Below, one piece after another: positions 9,539-23,222 of a stretch of 64,000 nt of DNA (position 1 is its first letter; every line of letters begins with the position of its first letter). Source of the DNA: Rostrohypoxylon terebratum (lineage: Eukaryota; Ascomycota; Sordariomycetes; Xylariales; Hypoxylaceae); contig MU385942.1 of assembly GCA_022497145.1 (NCBI GenBank), forward strand, positions 62,001 through 126,000, in the 5' to 3' direction. The position numbers were made by a program, and so were the translations under genes. The notes under the pieces are model-generated. The model saw nothing but the letters and a program-made list of their open reading frames with translations. It was not told the origin of the DNA and made no database searches.

Positions 9539-10388
9539 TCATCCCCACAGATCCATAGGACTTGGTACTAGAAAAGGCGGAAATAATGAAATATCAATTG
9601 AGGGGGGGTTTGAACTCACCGTCCAGAGCAACGAGGAACCGGCTAACGCAGTTATAAGCCGCGACCTAGATTTCATTTCATCAGCCCCTATTCCATTATC
9701 CGACGAAAGCGCGCCCTTAACCCGCCTCCTCTCTCGATATGGTATGCACACTCTCATTTCCTTCCCTCCCATCTCTCAAAACACCAAGAAAACGCGGAAA
9801 TTGGGGGGAAGGGAAGGGAAAGGGAGGAGGGAAAAGGGGGAAAAATAAGGGTAAAAAACCCACCGTAGCAGTAATCTCCACAACCTCCCTCTCCGTAAAC
9901 GCAGCCTTCAGCAGCGCGAACGTGGCATCCTTAACCTTAACACTCCGCGTCATCTCGTCCGTGTACAGCAAAACGGCCCACTCGCCCTCAGAGAGCCCAG
10001 CCTCCAGCGCCTCTCTCCTTGCCTTCCCCCCATCCCCCTGCCCATCCCCAGCTTCGACCAAGACCTCTCTCTTCACAATCGCGATCCCCGCCTCACTAAC
10101 GCCCGCGGCGGCAGCTAGAGGCGCGTGGTGTCCCCACTCGTACCAAGCGCCGTTGACGACGGCGACGCGCGAGATGGCCAGTTCCCTGACGCGCGCCCCC
10201 AGCGACGTGCGCTCCCGGATCGAGCCTAGGAACGCGTTCCACCCGTCCGCCACCGCCGGCGCGTGAAGCAGCGCTAGGTCCAGCGGCTGCAGCGGCCGCG
10301 GCGCCCGGCGCGCCGCGATCCGCGATACGATCGCCGCGTCCGCTTCCGTCGCCGGCGTCGGCGGGTTGGGCGTGTATTGCAGGCGCAT
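9539..10388 (-). CDS. Carboxymuconolactone decarboxylase-like (AhpD-like) protein
   Basis: Three exons were rebuilt: 10388-9864, 9665-9620 and 9567-9539. They give a 199-residue protein (600 nt including stop). The joined core includes RVRELAISRVAVVNGAWYEW, followed by HHAPLAAAAGV, then EITATVAAYNCVSRFLVALD. This matches the CMD/AhpD-like all-helical fold seen in many fungal 4-carboxymuconolactone decarboxylase homologues. The peroxidatic CxxC pair of true AhpD is absent (the position reads NGAWYEWGHH), so a thiol peroxidase role is unlikely; the Glu-x-x-His pair is kept. It ends VPSPMDLWG, a tail common in fungal relatives. The first intron (9863-9666) is purine/G-rich on the plus strand, and translating through it would give a spurious Phe/Pro-rich tail. 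The substrate is unknown. Confidence 0.82.
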
Positions 10389-11473
10389 CTTCGGGGAGGA
10401 TTTCGTGTAGGTACGTACGTAGATATGTATAAATGCTTAGTTAGGTAGCTATGAAACGTGGGTGGTCCGCAGCCAAGGTCCCAGTAAGCTTGATTGTCTC
10501 TATGTTCTAGAAGCTAGGCCAGTAGCTCGCTGGGTGCGCGTATGCCTGTCAATATTACCTCCTAAATGGTTATTGAAGATATCCCTTGCATAGGCATAGA
10601 AGATACGTCGGAGTTTATGTAGGTTGAATTCACGGGAATATCCCGTGCGATTCTCTCCACATCCCGAATATCGGACCGCGATGGTCTTAGTCGGAAGCGC
10701 TTATTATAGCTTATTATAGCTTATTATAGGCTCTCCACCTAGCTTTTCTAACCGACGCGGCAAGTTGACCGGCACTCCGACGTATGCCGAACGAATTGCA
10801 GCTAGTAATTCCCTGATTGAATCTACCCTCGAGAGGCCCCTTCACGATTCTACAAATACCAATTCATTATCAAGAAGTAATATTTTCATGTTCTATATAC
10901 TTTGATGTACTCGTCCTCATATATACTCGTACTTATGTGTCAAATATGTACATTACATCAAATCGACCGGCTCGAAATAGCCTGATCTTTCATATGCGCC
11001 TCAAAAATGCTATGATAGCTGGGTATCATTCTACCATCGTCAAGCTTTGACCTAGAAGTCGTTTGCCTAGCCCTAATAATCCCTAAACTGGACAGTGGTG
11101 TCGTTGTGGTATGGTATATGAAACGTTGTCCCCATCCGGATATTGGCCGTGTTTATTACAGACCTCGGGAGGCCAAAAGATAGATCGAAAGAAACCGGAA
11201 ATCCCCGTTGGTCGCCCGCATATGTTCTATGGCGGACTTGGTTCCGTATGCAAAATACATTAGCCGCAACGCCTTCGCCACCCTTGGAATCAAATTCGCC
11301 AGAAATTTTGTTAAGTTTGAGATACCTGAGCAAGAAATATGTAGATAGAGTAATATATCAATAGATTCGACAGTAAGTAGTCAAGTTGAGTGTTGGGTGG
11401 TAGTGATATTGTGAGAGGATATTATGAAGCGATAGTATTCATATATCATTCGAAAAATAGTAGTATGGTAGTG
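10389..11473. other. Intergenic between CMD-like and SLN1-type genes
   Basis: No supported gene is seen. It contains the 10-bp triplicate at 10701-10730 and several TAGGTA/GTACGTA motifs just upstream of the CMD-like start. The frames at 10817-11050 and 11073-11333 lack motifs. Confidence 0.6.
10701..10730. repeat. Tandem repeat, 3 copies of 10 bp (TTATTATAGC)
   Basis: Two perfect TTATTATAGC copies are followed by TTATTATAGG in intergenic DNA. Confidence 0.9.
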
Positions 11474-14400
11474 TTATGTCATTGCGCCTGTGATTGGATG
11501 CGTACCATTCATCATGGGTTGATCCTTAGATTTAGAGGTTGAATTTAGAGGCGTAGAAGGTGTGTTGCCATTCGGTGGTTTATCAGTTCCAGGTGGATCA
11601 CTCTGTTCGTGAGTTTCTTTCGTCGGGGACGCCGTCTCGGGCTCCTCGGGGATTGTAGCGAATTTCTTGAGTACTTGTTTCAAAGCTGGCCGACGGATTG
11701 GCTTACTAAGGAATTCATTCATCCCTGACTCCATACAGTCTTGAATATTGCTTTCCTCTGAGAAAGCAGTCAAGGCGACAATCGGAGCTGAATATCCCAT
11801 CTGTCGAATTAAACGCGTGCTCTGCAGGCCATCAAGATTGGGCATTTGGATATCCATGAATATCAAGTCAAAGTGGAGATTGTTCTCCATGTTCGCTTTA
11901 ACAAGCTCGTAGGCCTCCTGCCCATCCTTGGCGATGGTTACGTCGTAGACGTCTTCTAATTTCAACATCTTGCTAACAACTTCGATGTTGGTAGGGTTAT
12001 CTTCCGCAACAAGTACTCGTAACTTTCCTTCAGATTTAGTTATTCCGACAGTGCTTCTTCGGGCCATTGAGTTTAAATCCTTTGATTTTGATTTGGCCCT
12101 GGGACCAGTCGTGAAGAAAGGTTGGCTTAATCCAACGAGGCGTGGTTGCTGATCAAGGACGGTAGCTTTAACCTCAGCTGTGGTCTGCGAGAGTGTCTGG
12201 GAATTGTTCCTAGAAATAGCTTCTGTGGTGCTGTCGATGCTAGCTGGACGCGATTTAATACTGCTAGAGGCCGTGCTCGAAGCTCTGCGCACAAATTAGT
12301 TACCTAACGGCCTAGATATTAAAGATATTGCCATACCTGTCTTTGGTGTACTTGAGGGGGATCTGCATGATGAACGTGGTGCCAACACCAACAGCGCTTC
12401 TTAACGTGATGCTTCCTCCCATTAAACCAGCCAACTGTTGGCAAATACTCAACCCCAGACCGGTTCCTCCGTATTTCTTGCTGAGGCCGAGGTCACCCTG
12501 GATGAACGGCTCGAAAACCCGTTGTTGCATATTCTCTGGTATTCCAGGGCCGGTATCCTCGACCTCGAATTCAAATAGAAATAATTTCGCATTCGCTGGA
12601 GGCGGGGTTGGCGGTCTTTCGTGGATGCGAACCTGGGGTATTGCTTTAGGATCCATGGGATTGATCGATAAGGATGTGCCGCCGCCCGTGTACTGGCCTG
12701 GAGGGATTGATACTTCATTTGAATTTTTAGATCTATTCGACCCCGACCCCATCTTGCCCCTATGCCTATTGAGGTGACCAGAGCCGGTCTTCGACATGGA
12801 TGAAGTTCTGCTGTCGTTGAATGCTGGTTCGATTTCGCGTAAACATTTTATCCGGACGGCGACCTTCCCCCCTGCCGGCGTGAACTTAAGACTATTGCTA
12901 ACAAGATTGATAAGTACTTGTAGGATTCGATGTTGATCGCCCCATAAGCACATGTCTTTCAATCTACCAGTCCCGAGGGGACCAATAGCCGGTAGCTTCT
13001 CGTTTAATTCGGCTTGCTCAGAGTCAAGATCAGGATCAAAATTCTGGTCGGTGCCTAAGAAAGTTACGGAGAAATCGATTGATCTTTCGCGAACTTGCTT
13101 ATCGAAAATAGTTATGACTTGCGACCGGATATCTCCTAGCCGAAATTCCCTCTCTTCAAGACTCAATTGCTGCCCAATCTGGTTCTTCGAGAAGCTTAAT
13201 AGGTCTTCTAAGAGGTGCAGGAGTAGATCGCCGGACTTGTACAAGGTTTTCAACGACTGCTTGATCCGACCCAAATCATCTTCCTCCATGCAAACGGCGC
13301 ACATGCCCAGGATACCATTCAGGGGCGTCTTGAGCTCATGAGAAATATTTGCGATAAACAGAGTCTTGCTTTCGTTGGCAGCTTCGGCAGCCTTCTTACT
13401 AATCTGGAGCTCGTGTGTCCTCTCTGCAACCTTTTCTTCCAAAGATGTGTACTGCTTGAGAAGCTCATCGCTCATTTCGTTGAAGGTCGTAGTCAATTCC
13501 GTGAGCTCGTCCGTGATGTAGTGTTTCCGGTCGCTGACTTTGCCTGGGATCTTGAAGATTCGTCTTGATGGTTCGCTGTCGTGGACTGACGGAGCGGGTC
13601 TTGATCGTGTGTGCCTCCGGATGAATCTCTCGAATCGCGCAAGCGGCCTGTGGCCTGACTTCCGACTCGTATTGCTTGATCCAGGATGATCTTCGTCCTC
13701 CTCATAATCAAGATCGTGCATGTAGGCTTCGGCGTAGCCTGGAGGTGCAATTGACTTTTTGGTAGCGTCCTTCAATCTCCGAATTGGTAGGACGCTTAGA
13801 TGAGCACATGGTAGAACCAGGAGGAGGGTAAGCCCTATAGTTCCAAGGGCGCAACCGAGGAGGATATGCTGAAGAGTCCCGATCGGAATGTGTGCCTCTG
13901 CTCTGTCTTGTTCGATCACAAGCGTCCAATTAACTAAAGAGGTCGGCGGGCGAGCATAACCGACAGCGACAGGGATTCCCTGTTCGTTTCTCGTGGAGAG
14001 TAGACTGCTTGCATTGTTGATCGCGTGATTTTGTTCGGTAAAAGCCTTATATACGGCATCATATAGTGAGACTTTGAAAGGTTGGGAGTAGTTTCTGGAT
14101 GCATAATTGTGCAGAGAATGCCTGTCATCTTGACCGGGCATTGCTCGTGGCGGTAGGACGAAATTGACACTGACGTCCGAAAAGTTCGATGCCGCCGCGT
14201 GAATAGAGGTCGCAGGTAAATTGTATCTGCTAAATCGATTCCATCCGGTCGAAGGGCCAATGAGTAGCACAGAACCCGTGTTGCCTAGACCTTCCTTAGA
14301 GCGGGTGATTTTCACTAAAGACGCGGCTTCGCCGATAGTGGTCATGTAACCGAGAATTATATCATCCCGTATAATACTCCGAATCGGTATAGTTAATGAG

Positions 14401-15062
14401 ATCAAGGCAAAGCTCTCATTGACTACCAACGGACCCAATAATAACCCATCTACAGTCGAATCAATTCGGATGTCCGGGAACGGTCGGGCTTCGACGGCGG
14501 TATGATTTGGGTAACCGGGGTCGGGATCTGTGGAATTGTAATATGTAATATTCGGGTACAACATGGGAGGATACCCCGAGGGATTGTCACCTAGAAATGC
14601 TTGAGACCCATCGGGCGCCTTATAAGGTAACATAATCTCGGAGACGTTAGTACCAGTGACATTGAGAAGCCCTTCGGGTCTGTCGGCGCCGGTTTGGTTT
14701 CGCGAATAGATTCTTGTCTGGATGAGGTTGCTGGTGATGCCAGGGCGAGCGAGGAGGGCGCTTGAAATATCGGCAGCAGCCTGACTCCATGTCAATTCGG
14801 TATCATTGCCAAGATAGTATGACGAAAGTGCTTCCTGGATAAGCAACCTCGTAGATATGTGATTGCAGGTTGTCTGTATCAATTCAATCTCGGAGGAAAC
14901 CTGGGCAGCTTTGAGAGATGCTGTTAACGAAAGCCCGGTCGTCTCCACACCAATAACGAAGCGGTTGACGTAAATCCATGTTGGTATAGAGAGTATGGCG
15001 AGACCGATCAGCACAGCAAACAGCACGAGTGCTGCCAACTGCTCCCGGATCGCAACTCTCAT
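11474..15062 (-). CDS. SLN1: SLN1-type (class VI) hybrid histidine kinase, osmosensor
   Basis: Two exons (15062-12337 and 12284-11474) with a 52-nt intron split at AG|A give 1178 residues. The order is TM1 (about 10-32), a long extracellular sensor region rich in N-glycosylation sites (about 35-390), TM2 (about 396-426), a HAMP/linker region and a coiled coil. Next come the H-box ANISHELKTPLNG (His575), the N-box INLVSNSLKFT (about 718-728), G1 EDTGPGIP (about 835), G2 GGTGLGLSI (about 865), and a C-terminal receiver. The receiver has acidic AEDN, phospho-acceptor Asp1053 in FMDIQMPNLDG, and Lys1103 in LSKPI. This is the fungal Sln1/TcsB architecture that feeds the Ypd1-Ssk1 phosphorelay and the HOG MAP kinase pathway. 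All catalytic boxes look intact. A Ser/Gly-rich insert (about 750-800) lies between N and G1. Confidence 0.95.
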
Positions 15063-18000
15063 TCTTCCCAGCCTATAACGGGAAAACTACTAGGCTCGTT
15101 GGCCTAGGCATTCTTCAGGTTATTTTGGCAGTTCGAGTTCGGTGATTACTTCCAACTTAGAGCTTCGATCGTAGGTCGGCGCAAGTGGGGAAGAAGAGTG
15201 AAGAAATGTGAATATGAAGATGACTTGTGGAGAGGGATGAGGGATGAGGAATGAGGGATGAGGAATGAGGAGCTGACAACTTTTTGCCAGAATTTGGCTT
15301 GCGGTCTTCCAAAAAAAATCGACTCTTTTCTCTCGCCAATCGATACACTATCCACCACACACGCCGAAGTGCAGATGAATCTCGTAGGAGTAAGAAAAAA
15401 TAAGGTAAGCCGTACGACCCTTTGCCTACTCTCCCGTATTACCATATGCACAAGATGTGCGCCAGTGCAACGGAAGAAGGAAAAAAGAGAAAGAAAAAGG
15501 AAAATGGAGTTAGTAAAGGTGGTGTGGTATATTACAGGTAAGTGCTAGGTAAGGTTGCCGAGATAGTGGGAAGGAAGGAACCTTGATCGCCTCTCGGAGG
15601 TAAACTACCAGGCTAGACTCGCAGGGTAAGGTAGGTTCGGTAGGTACTTTACAAGGTATATTCAGTTACTAGTTACACTGTTACAGTAGTTACAGTAGCA
15701 CTAGTGTTCAGGAAGGAACATTGAAGCGTAATCAATTGGATTTCATGCTGGGGTGCATAGGTCCTAGGTAAGCTCGATTGGTGCAACGACCAACGACAAC
15801 TACTACATAGTAGTTGGCAACTAACATGGACTATGAGGAAGGTACAATATAGAGGAGGAAATAACAGTTGACCTAACAGACAGCATTGACAGGCAGAAGG
15901 CAGAATGCAAAACGCGGTGTTACCACACGGAATTCCGCACGAAGCTACTATTACCCTTCTGATTAGTGGTAATTAGCTTCTAAGAAACTTAGGTAGCAAT
16001 CTTAACCCAGCAAGTGAGAAACTTCAGCTGAGCCACTAAGACGTACATAGTACAAGTAGGTATCCATATGGCATAGATAGGTATACCATGAGAACCCGTA
16101 AACATAGGTATGTACATAGTGTTTCGCCTTATTGATAATCAGCCTACCTAGGGCCGCGTCACGAAGATTTTTGATCTACCACTAGGTTGTTACCAGCTAA
16201 AAAATAGCTAATCTCTTACAGCCCTGGAGAAGATAAGTTTTTGGAAAATCCCATCGAATCCTGCATTTTGAATGAGCTGATCGACGAAAAAAAGAGGATC
16301 ATTCCATGTCAGTTTAGTCATGTGTACATCCCAAGATCTTGGATGTTAAAAATGGTAACAGATTAACGATTAGCTCTAGACCTACTCATGTAGCACAAGC
16401 AGATTTACACAGTGACGATACGGTGCTGTAAGTAAGCGGAAGTAGCGGGTAGAATATGGAATAAGCAAAATCTGTAGGCCGCATAAGAATCTGTGTGTGA
16501 TCAGGAAAGAAATATGAATATGCTGTACTATGTAATATGAATAATAATAAGCAGCCACAATGCACTGATCGACGATGCGAAGTGACATGGTAACCGCTTG
16601 CTTATTTGTAGGTATTCTTTTTTTCGTGCTCGATATTGTTTGATAGTTGCCATACAGCTGTTACTTATGTATGAAGTAATCTATTGATGGGTTCGATGAG
16701 TTTGATGCGTTTTCCTCTGGAAATATCGTACAATAATAATACCTTAGGTGCACATGCGACGCTGAAGATACTGTATGTTAAGGGTACATAATAATATGTA
16801 CAATACACAAAAATGTAACGATAAAAGGTACACGACATTCCCTCCACCCCTTCTCGATTAAGGGCGCGGGGAGAGATGAACACCCAGACACCGCAGCGGG
16901 AGATGATCGATGGAGCAGAGAGGAATAGCTGGCGATGTGCACATCTTTACCTATTTAAGCGTCTGCCAAATACATAGTACATAGTAGTAGTTTGGGACGG
17001 ATCTCGAATTGGGTGTTTAAGCCATGTTGAGCTTTTTAATCCCCGTAAGACCATGCGGTAATGCAGTCCATGCATGATCTAGACCGGGAAGACCCATAAT
17101 ACCCACGGGACCCGCCAATCTTGACAAGGGAGCTTTAACCCCCCTGCCCCCCTGCTCGAACACATCAATGAATGGAACGATGTAAGAGCCCAATCTGGTT
17201 AAGCTTCTGCCTGTTTTGCGAAACATGGAACCAACCAAAGCTGGACAGCTTTCCCGTTTCTTGGGATTGGAAACCGCGACGCAACTCGCGCCGAGGTTAG
17301 CCGTTAGGTAATTGATGGATGTTAACTGATACCAATTATCTAATACCAAGACAATTGGAAAGTATTACCGTTTAGACTAATAATAAGCTCCATCTTACTT
17401 TTTATCGTCCATCAAGTGTATTCTCTACCAATTTCTCTACCAATTTCTCTGCTCCTTGTAAGAAGCGACCAACATTCAAGACGTTACACGCTAGTACGCT
17501 AGTTATGGCCGCTAGCCATGGATGTATGTGCATCTATGATTCATACAAAGTCGACCATCCTTGATGCCTTCATGATGAACTGTAGCGTCAAGACCATCAA
17601 TGATAAGCTTCTAATACTACCTATATACATTTTTTTTTATTTTTTTTAAATATGACGTCGATATTGACATTAGATCGGCTCCCAAACATCTGCCATCCTC
17701 ACTTTGACCTATGTAAGTTATAACAACGACTACCCGCCTCCGAATAGGTACACGTGTATCTTCATGCCTATAGCTTCCTCCACAGGTCTTGTCGTGTATA
17801 GATATGCAGGTTGGCGTATTGAGTATGCGAGGTAAGCGCACATATGCCCATGGTTTGAGCAAGTTTGGCAATATACCTCAATAATATGAGCTGCTGACTC
17901 AAATTCGGCGCAAGCTATCCGCTATCCGCTATCCGTTAAGGCCGACACATAGGTGAGGGGTCATCGCTTACAACGAACATCCATGAAAGTTGATAGCTGC

Positions 18001-18358
18001 TAGGCGAGTTCATTTAGCTGGTAGGTAGCTAACCCCTCTTGACTGACTCAAGAAGCGCGTCCTACGATGTTCATATCGGGTCTTTCGGGGACGACTAGCT
18101 CTCTGAAGATGGAATCGGCGTGCAGAGTCGGTATTTAAATATCTACTCATAATCACCCGAGACTCTTGGCATCGAAGGTCTTTTAAAGCCACGGCTTCTC
18201 TGTAGCCGCGCGTCTGCCGGATCTGATGTTCCGCGGAGATGATTATACCGAATGTTCTGAAATATCGACCTTTTTCTGATTATCACAATAAGAGCAGAGA
18301 TCGCGAGCCTTGATTGATCTATTCGTTAGGGTGGGACTGTGGTGCAATTGCATCTTCA
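15063..18358. other. 3.3-kb intergenic region
   Basis: No gene could be supported. Short frames such as 17017-17349 and 16382-16588 show no motifs. The part next to 15062 is the upstream region of the histidine kinase gene, with repeated GAGGGATGAGGAAT units at about 15236-15272. TAGGTA motifs recur at 15548-15660 and 16045-16150. The rest is AT-rich with nothing recognisable. Confidence 0.6.
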
Positions 18359-21300
18359 TCAAGCATAGAATTCACCCGGCTCCGGCGGTCGAACGTCATC
18401 CTCCTCAACTCCAAAGCTAAGGTGTTCGGTACGTCCAGCTTCGTGATCATACTCGGCGTGCCACTCAGGAGGCATCTCCACGACGCCCCAGCGGATCTTG
18501 CTCCTAGCAAGCTTCGTGAACGGACTTCTATGCTTGTCATTTGTCTCGTCATTTGTATTATCGCTGTCGCTGTTACGGTCCTCACTGCTGCGATCTGGCA
18601 GTAAACGCTTCGAATCCAGAGACATCTGCGATGACTGATGGTTTAGCGTTGTCCCAGAAGCCGGTCTATGCATTCTCATCTCGAAACTCTCTTCCCCGAC
18701 ATTCCCGTCGTAGTCTCCGTTTGTAAGAGGGGAGTATGATTGTTTTAGAGGCTGTAGAGGTTGTGGGGTCTCCGGGATGTCGGTTTTGGACATCGCTGGG
18801 GACTTTAGCATTGGTGAATTCGCGGAACCTTTTACTGCATGTGATAAGATGGAGGCATGGCATGCAGCAGATAGTGCGAGCGAGTTGCTTCCTATATTCA
18901 CCATATTTGATGGAAGCCTCTTCCAACCTAGAAAGAAGGGGACCATGATCAATACGCATGAGGTTATCATTAATCCAAGGAGAGAGTAGCCAGAGAACCC
19001 GACAGCGACAGCGGTGTTGGCTGGTAGACTGGGGTCGACTTGCCCCTCAGAGATGAAGCTGGTTGTGCCGAAGTAGCCTAGCAATAACCGGTGAGTTTCA
19101 GATCTATGGGGGTGAAATTATACGATAATGCTTACCCCCAGTTGATATGAAGAGATATATGGTATTCGAGAGAAGCAAATGGAGAAATATACTAATCATT
19201 ATGAGGGGGATACTATACTTATATGGCAGTTGAAGGCGGTATGTGGAATATTGGTCACCCTACTCAGTTAGCATCCTACCTCTCAGATACGTGAGACTTC
19301 ATCCATACCTTAGGGTCCGTCACTCGCAAGGGGTGATATCCTTCGCTATAGAGCGACCACTCTCTAGCCATTTGCAAGCGGGTAAATAAGTTGTTATAGG
19401 TCAGGTAACAGATCGAAAGCAAGAGTTGGGGACTGTTGGCGAGTAGAACACCACTCACGAAAGAAATGGGGATGTCAATGAACGCGTTTTGTTCGCTCTC
19501 AAAGAATGAGCCGAAACTACCAACTTTGTTAGCAGATGCCCTGGGTAAGCATGTTTTTCCTCTTAAGAGATTGAAGCTTACAGAGAACCGCTAGTAATAA
19601 TACTATTGAAGAAATAACCACATATGGCTATGCTGAAGATAAAAAGCAAGTAGCTGGTCAGCCATACAGATTTAGGAATAACTGATCCGCGTCGCTTTTT
19701 CAATGACTGCCATTGTTGAGGGCCTGGGATTAGAAAGGCCTTCTCCCGCGACATAGCTCTCCGAAATTGGGTTTGCCCTATAGTTGACAGCCCATGTGTA
19801 ACGGGATCCGGCTTCTCGAGGAACGATTCCATGACGTCCCCTAAGGTTACCAAAGGGGGTTGGTTACGACGGCCCAAAATGATCGTGACCGTGATTGCAG
19901 TGCAAGTCTTGAAGATTACACAGAAAGTGACCGTTAATAGAAGTATGGGTGAGAGCCCGATATGGCACACCCTGTTGAGAGGTTCTGCTAGGCAGTATTT
20001 TACCATCAAGTTAAATGTTCCTGGCTGAAGCCCCGATGTGAGGAGATACTTTCCGTCGCGAATTGAGTTGTGTTGAGAGGCCAACGAGCCATTGACGAAG
20101 CGTGTGGCAGATTTAGTAAAGAAAGGAAATTGCCAATCCGAGAGAGCCACGAAATCCCCGACATCATTATAAACATAGTTATCTATTCCAAACGCCCCGA
20201 GACAGTTACTCCAGCACGTAGTTGGGCTCCCGGATCCGCCTTGGGCGTACATGATGCATCGAGCATCGTAGAATAGATGGTTAGACTCGTTCGCGGGGAC
20301 GTAGCGATCCCACAACTCGGTTTGGTTATCCGTGAGGTGCCACATATCGTCTCGTTTCCAGCCATCAGGCGCATCAACGACGAGAATCACATTTTGATGG
20401 TTCTTCAAGCCACTGCAGCTGATGTACTCTTGCTTGCATGGGCCTATATCGAGCTTCTCCCAAGTACCAGCAGTTAGGGCTGTGGCAGATATATTCTTCA
20501 TGACGTCCGAGCTAGTATTTGCGTAATCACTTAGATTAACAGGCCATCCGTAAGATCCAGACGTGACGCTAATGCTTGTGGGACTAAAATAATGCGATCC
20601 CGTCGTGGTATCGGTATAGAATTCAAATCCAGCTTGAACTAGGCCCGCCCCAGGCGCATAATAGGAGCCCCCGTTTATAAACTCCTCAGTAGCAATGGTC
20701 ATATGATAATCGGAATCCCTCTCTATAACATCAATAGTTAATATTATCTTCTCGATGCGAGCTATGGAATACCAATGACTGGATATATGATAGATTGAAG
20801 CATCGCGCATATAAATACTTATTAGGGCAGATCGGGTGTTGCTTACGATCAGTCTGGAAGACGGTGGAGTTGAACAGCAAATGGATCGGGATTGAGCTGA
20901 GAAGTAGACAGACCCAGGACCAAGTCTTGAATCTGGAGACTCTAAACACGTTTCGAACCGATGGTATCCCAATTCCCATCCAGGAACCTTGGAAATGGGC
21001 CGTATTTAACTCTTGCCTGGAGGGCGAGTTGAGAACCTGCATGAAAAAGTTGCTCGATGCTAAGCTAGGCACGGAGTCCACGTTAACTTAACTGGCCTAG
21101 AATAGCACAGCACTCCCTTATATGAAAGAAAACCCAGTAATTATCGAACGAGGATACCAGGTAGCATTTTTAGGCCACGGCATCCAACAGACAGAAGCCA
21201 GCACTGACCAAAGATGAACAATATAGAAGAAAAGGACTATGGAACTCACTAAAAATGTGAAATCAGCATAGAGTAGGCCAAAACGAGAAATCTGCACTGA

Positions 21301-21612
21301 TTTCGAAGATTTCCTACCAAGCGAATAAAGAAGAAAACTCACCACTAGTGTTGAGATGATATTGATCAATAAATGGAGGGCCGTGTTAAGTTGAGCTACA
21401 TTTCCTCCATCGCAGTCGCCGTCATAGAAGAATACGGCCTTGTCCAAGCCATTTTTAGACGTTGCAGCTATGAGAAAGCCGATTAAAGTCATCGACATAG
21501 TCGCGAGGATAATGCTATTAACCTTAGCGGCTTGCCTCCAACCGGAGGAACGCCCATTGCCATGCTGGATACTAAGAAAATCCATAGTGACTGTTCTTCT
21601 GTACTTCAGCAC
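18359..21612 (-). CDS. DUF6536 multi-pass membrane protein
   Basis: Six exons: 1 (21612 to about 21339 or 21318), 2 (21059-20847), 3 (20722-19582), 4 (19516-19309), 5 (19259-19136) and 6 (19077-18359). They total about 892-899 residues. Family landmarks are GWRQAAKVNSIILA, DGDCDGGNVAQLNTALHLLI, WMGIGIPSVRNVFRVSR, SSIPIHLLFNSTVF, VSGVLLANSPQLLLS, YNNLFTRLQMAREWSLY, PLRVTDPKGDQYSTYRLQ and LPYKYSIPLIMIS. These recur in fungal DUF6536 proteins, which are integral membrane proteins of unknown role. The last exon adds a long Ser/Thr/Asp-rich cytosolic tail ending RWGVVEMPPEWHAEYDHE, also typical. The exon 1/2 junction is not resolved: the strong GTGAGT donor at 21342 is out of phase with every acceptor near 21060. 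Exons 2 to 6 join cleanly. Confidence 0.85.
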
Positions 21613-23222
21613 TCATGCACTAAAAAGATCGATGTGTGAGGCATATTGTTCGAAGTTGCACGCCTTATTAAATGCAAAAACCACAAGAGCAGAAGTGTAC
21701 TGTTGATGTCTGAGATGGATTTTATCAGTCATTGATATGGTCCCGGACATTGCGTTGGTGTCTGAGATTGCTGTGCCACACAAGTTGAAACGGTGCCTAT
21801 CTTTACCGCATTAAGTGATTCTTGGACCCCACGTTGTCTTTCCATCGTTGTCGCGTCTTGGATTAAACACGGAAGCTGGGAGATTAGGTACAGCCACAGG
21901 GCTGATCAACAGGGGTTTATCTCCCTAAGTGCGAGAAGACGTCAGTTACATAAACCTATAAAAATAAAGGAATGCATCCAATTGAAGTTGAAGAAAGCCT
22001 CGCCAAGACTTTTTTTAACCAATAAAATCGAAGACTTAATGGGTTTCGTTTGGTAACTGCTGTTTTCTCGCACTTCGTCAGATAGGGGCGAATACTACGG
22101 GGGGTGCTGATGAAAATTATCGTAGACAGCACCAGTATAGGTAGGGTACATAGCTAGATCTCTGATAAATTGGGCGGCAGAGATCTTTGACGCATTGCAG
22201 AGGCGAGGTCGGTAGCCATGGAGTGTACTAATTCAACGTATCCTACCATTAGCCAGGGTATGTAGTGAGACTTCGGAGTATCCTGGTCAGTGGCAATTTG
22301 CTTCGTTCCTGTTGCAGGGCGGGTTAACAGCCCGAGAATTACTTTGTAGGCCCATGTTGATAAATTGATACTATGTGCGTACATAGCGAAGAGGTAAGTT
22401 CCTGTTCTTCATACCGTCGGTTGGCTACCGGGACGCAACAATATTTAAAGGCTGAAAGCACCTAAAGAGTCTGAATAAGGCAAAGTTCGTTCATTCTAAT
22501 GGGAATTTCATTTACTCCTTTAGCAGTCCATGGATGCCAAGGTGTGTGTAAGAGCGCCACATACTATGTCCAAGACGAGGGAATAAACTGTTGTGGAATA
22601 TTTATGTATTCAGTGAAATTCAAGGTAGGTATGTTCGGCGAATGGGACTGCTAGTAATCTGATTGACAATGGCTTGCTTTTTTTTATCCCGCCAAGTTTG
22701 TTACAGCCCGACCGTCCTAAATCTCGATGCAGGCGCTCATCTGGTAGCTTGTGTTTGTGGTCCAGTCACAACATATCTAGACATTCTCACATAATTAACA
22801 CACGTATTATACTAGTGTGTCCTAGTTTCCCTCGTGGCGTTCCGCCATCTAAGACCTGTGAACCCGTCAGCAATGCTCTATTCGCAACCGTTGAGGAATT
22901 ATTCGTGGGGATAGAAATGCTTTCAGATAAATTGAGAAGATATATAATACACGGTTTTTGTCGGCATGCGCAATCAAGTATCTGGAAGTCCAGGCTTGAC
23001 GGCATTCGCTGGCCCCGTGCTCGTCATCATTTAGCATGTATGATAATATTTAGGAAAGTGCTTACCTAATCGGGATCACAAGTAAAACTTGAGGAGTCCC
23101 TAGGTCCGCAGGATAGATCCACCGGAGCCCGGCCTGGAGGCGAAGTATGAGCGTAGCCCAGGACTGATTACCCGTTCAGCTTCATCTCGTAGTTGCTGGT
23201 ATCACTCATGCGTCGACCTTCC
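21613..23222. other. Intergenic upstream of DUF6536 gene and downstream of RRP7
   Basis: No gene is supported. A 76-codon minus-strand frame at 22384-22154 has a protein-like composition but no recognised family and no flanking exons that I could join. The remainder is AT-rich. Confidence 0.5.

Noticed and set aside
9739..10266. 175-codon plus-strand frame
   Set aside because: Antisense to the CMD-like gene and its G-rich first intron; Ser/Pro/Lys-rich with no motifs.
17017..17349. 110-codon minus-strand frame in the 3.3-kb intergenic region
   Set aside because: No motif, no conserved composition and no flanking exons; consistent with chance.
22154..22384. 76-codon minus-strand frame with protein-like composition
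   Set aside because: No family recognised, no joinable exons and AT-rich flanks; it may be a relic but cannot be supported.
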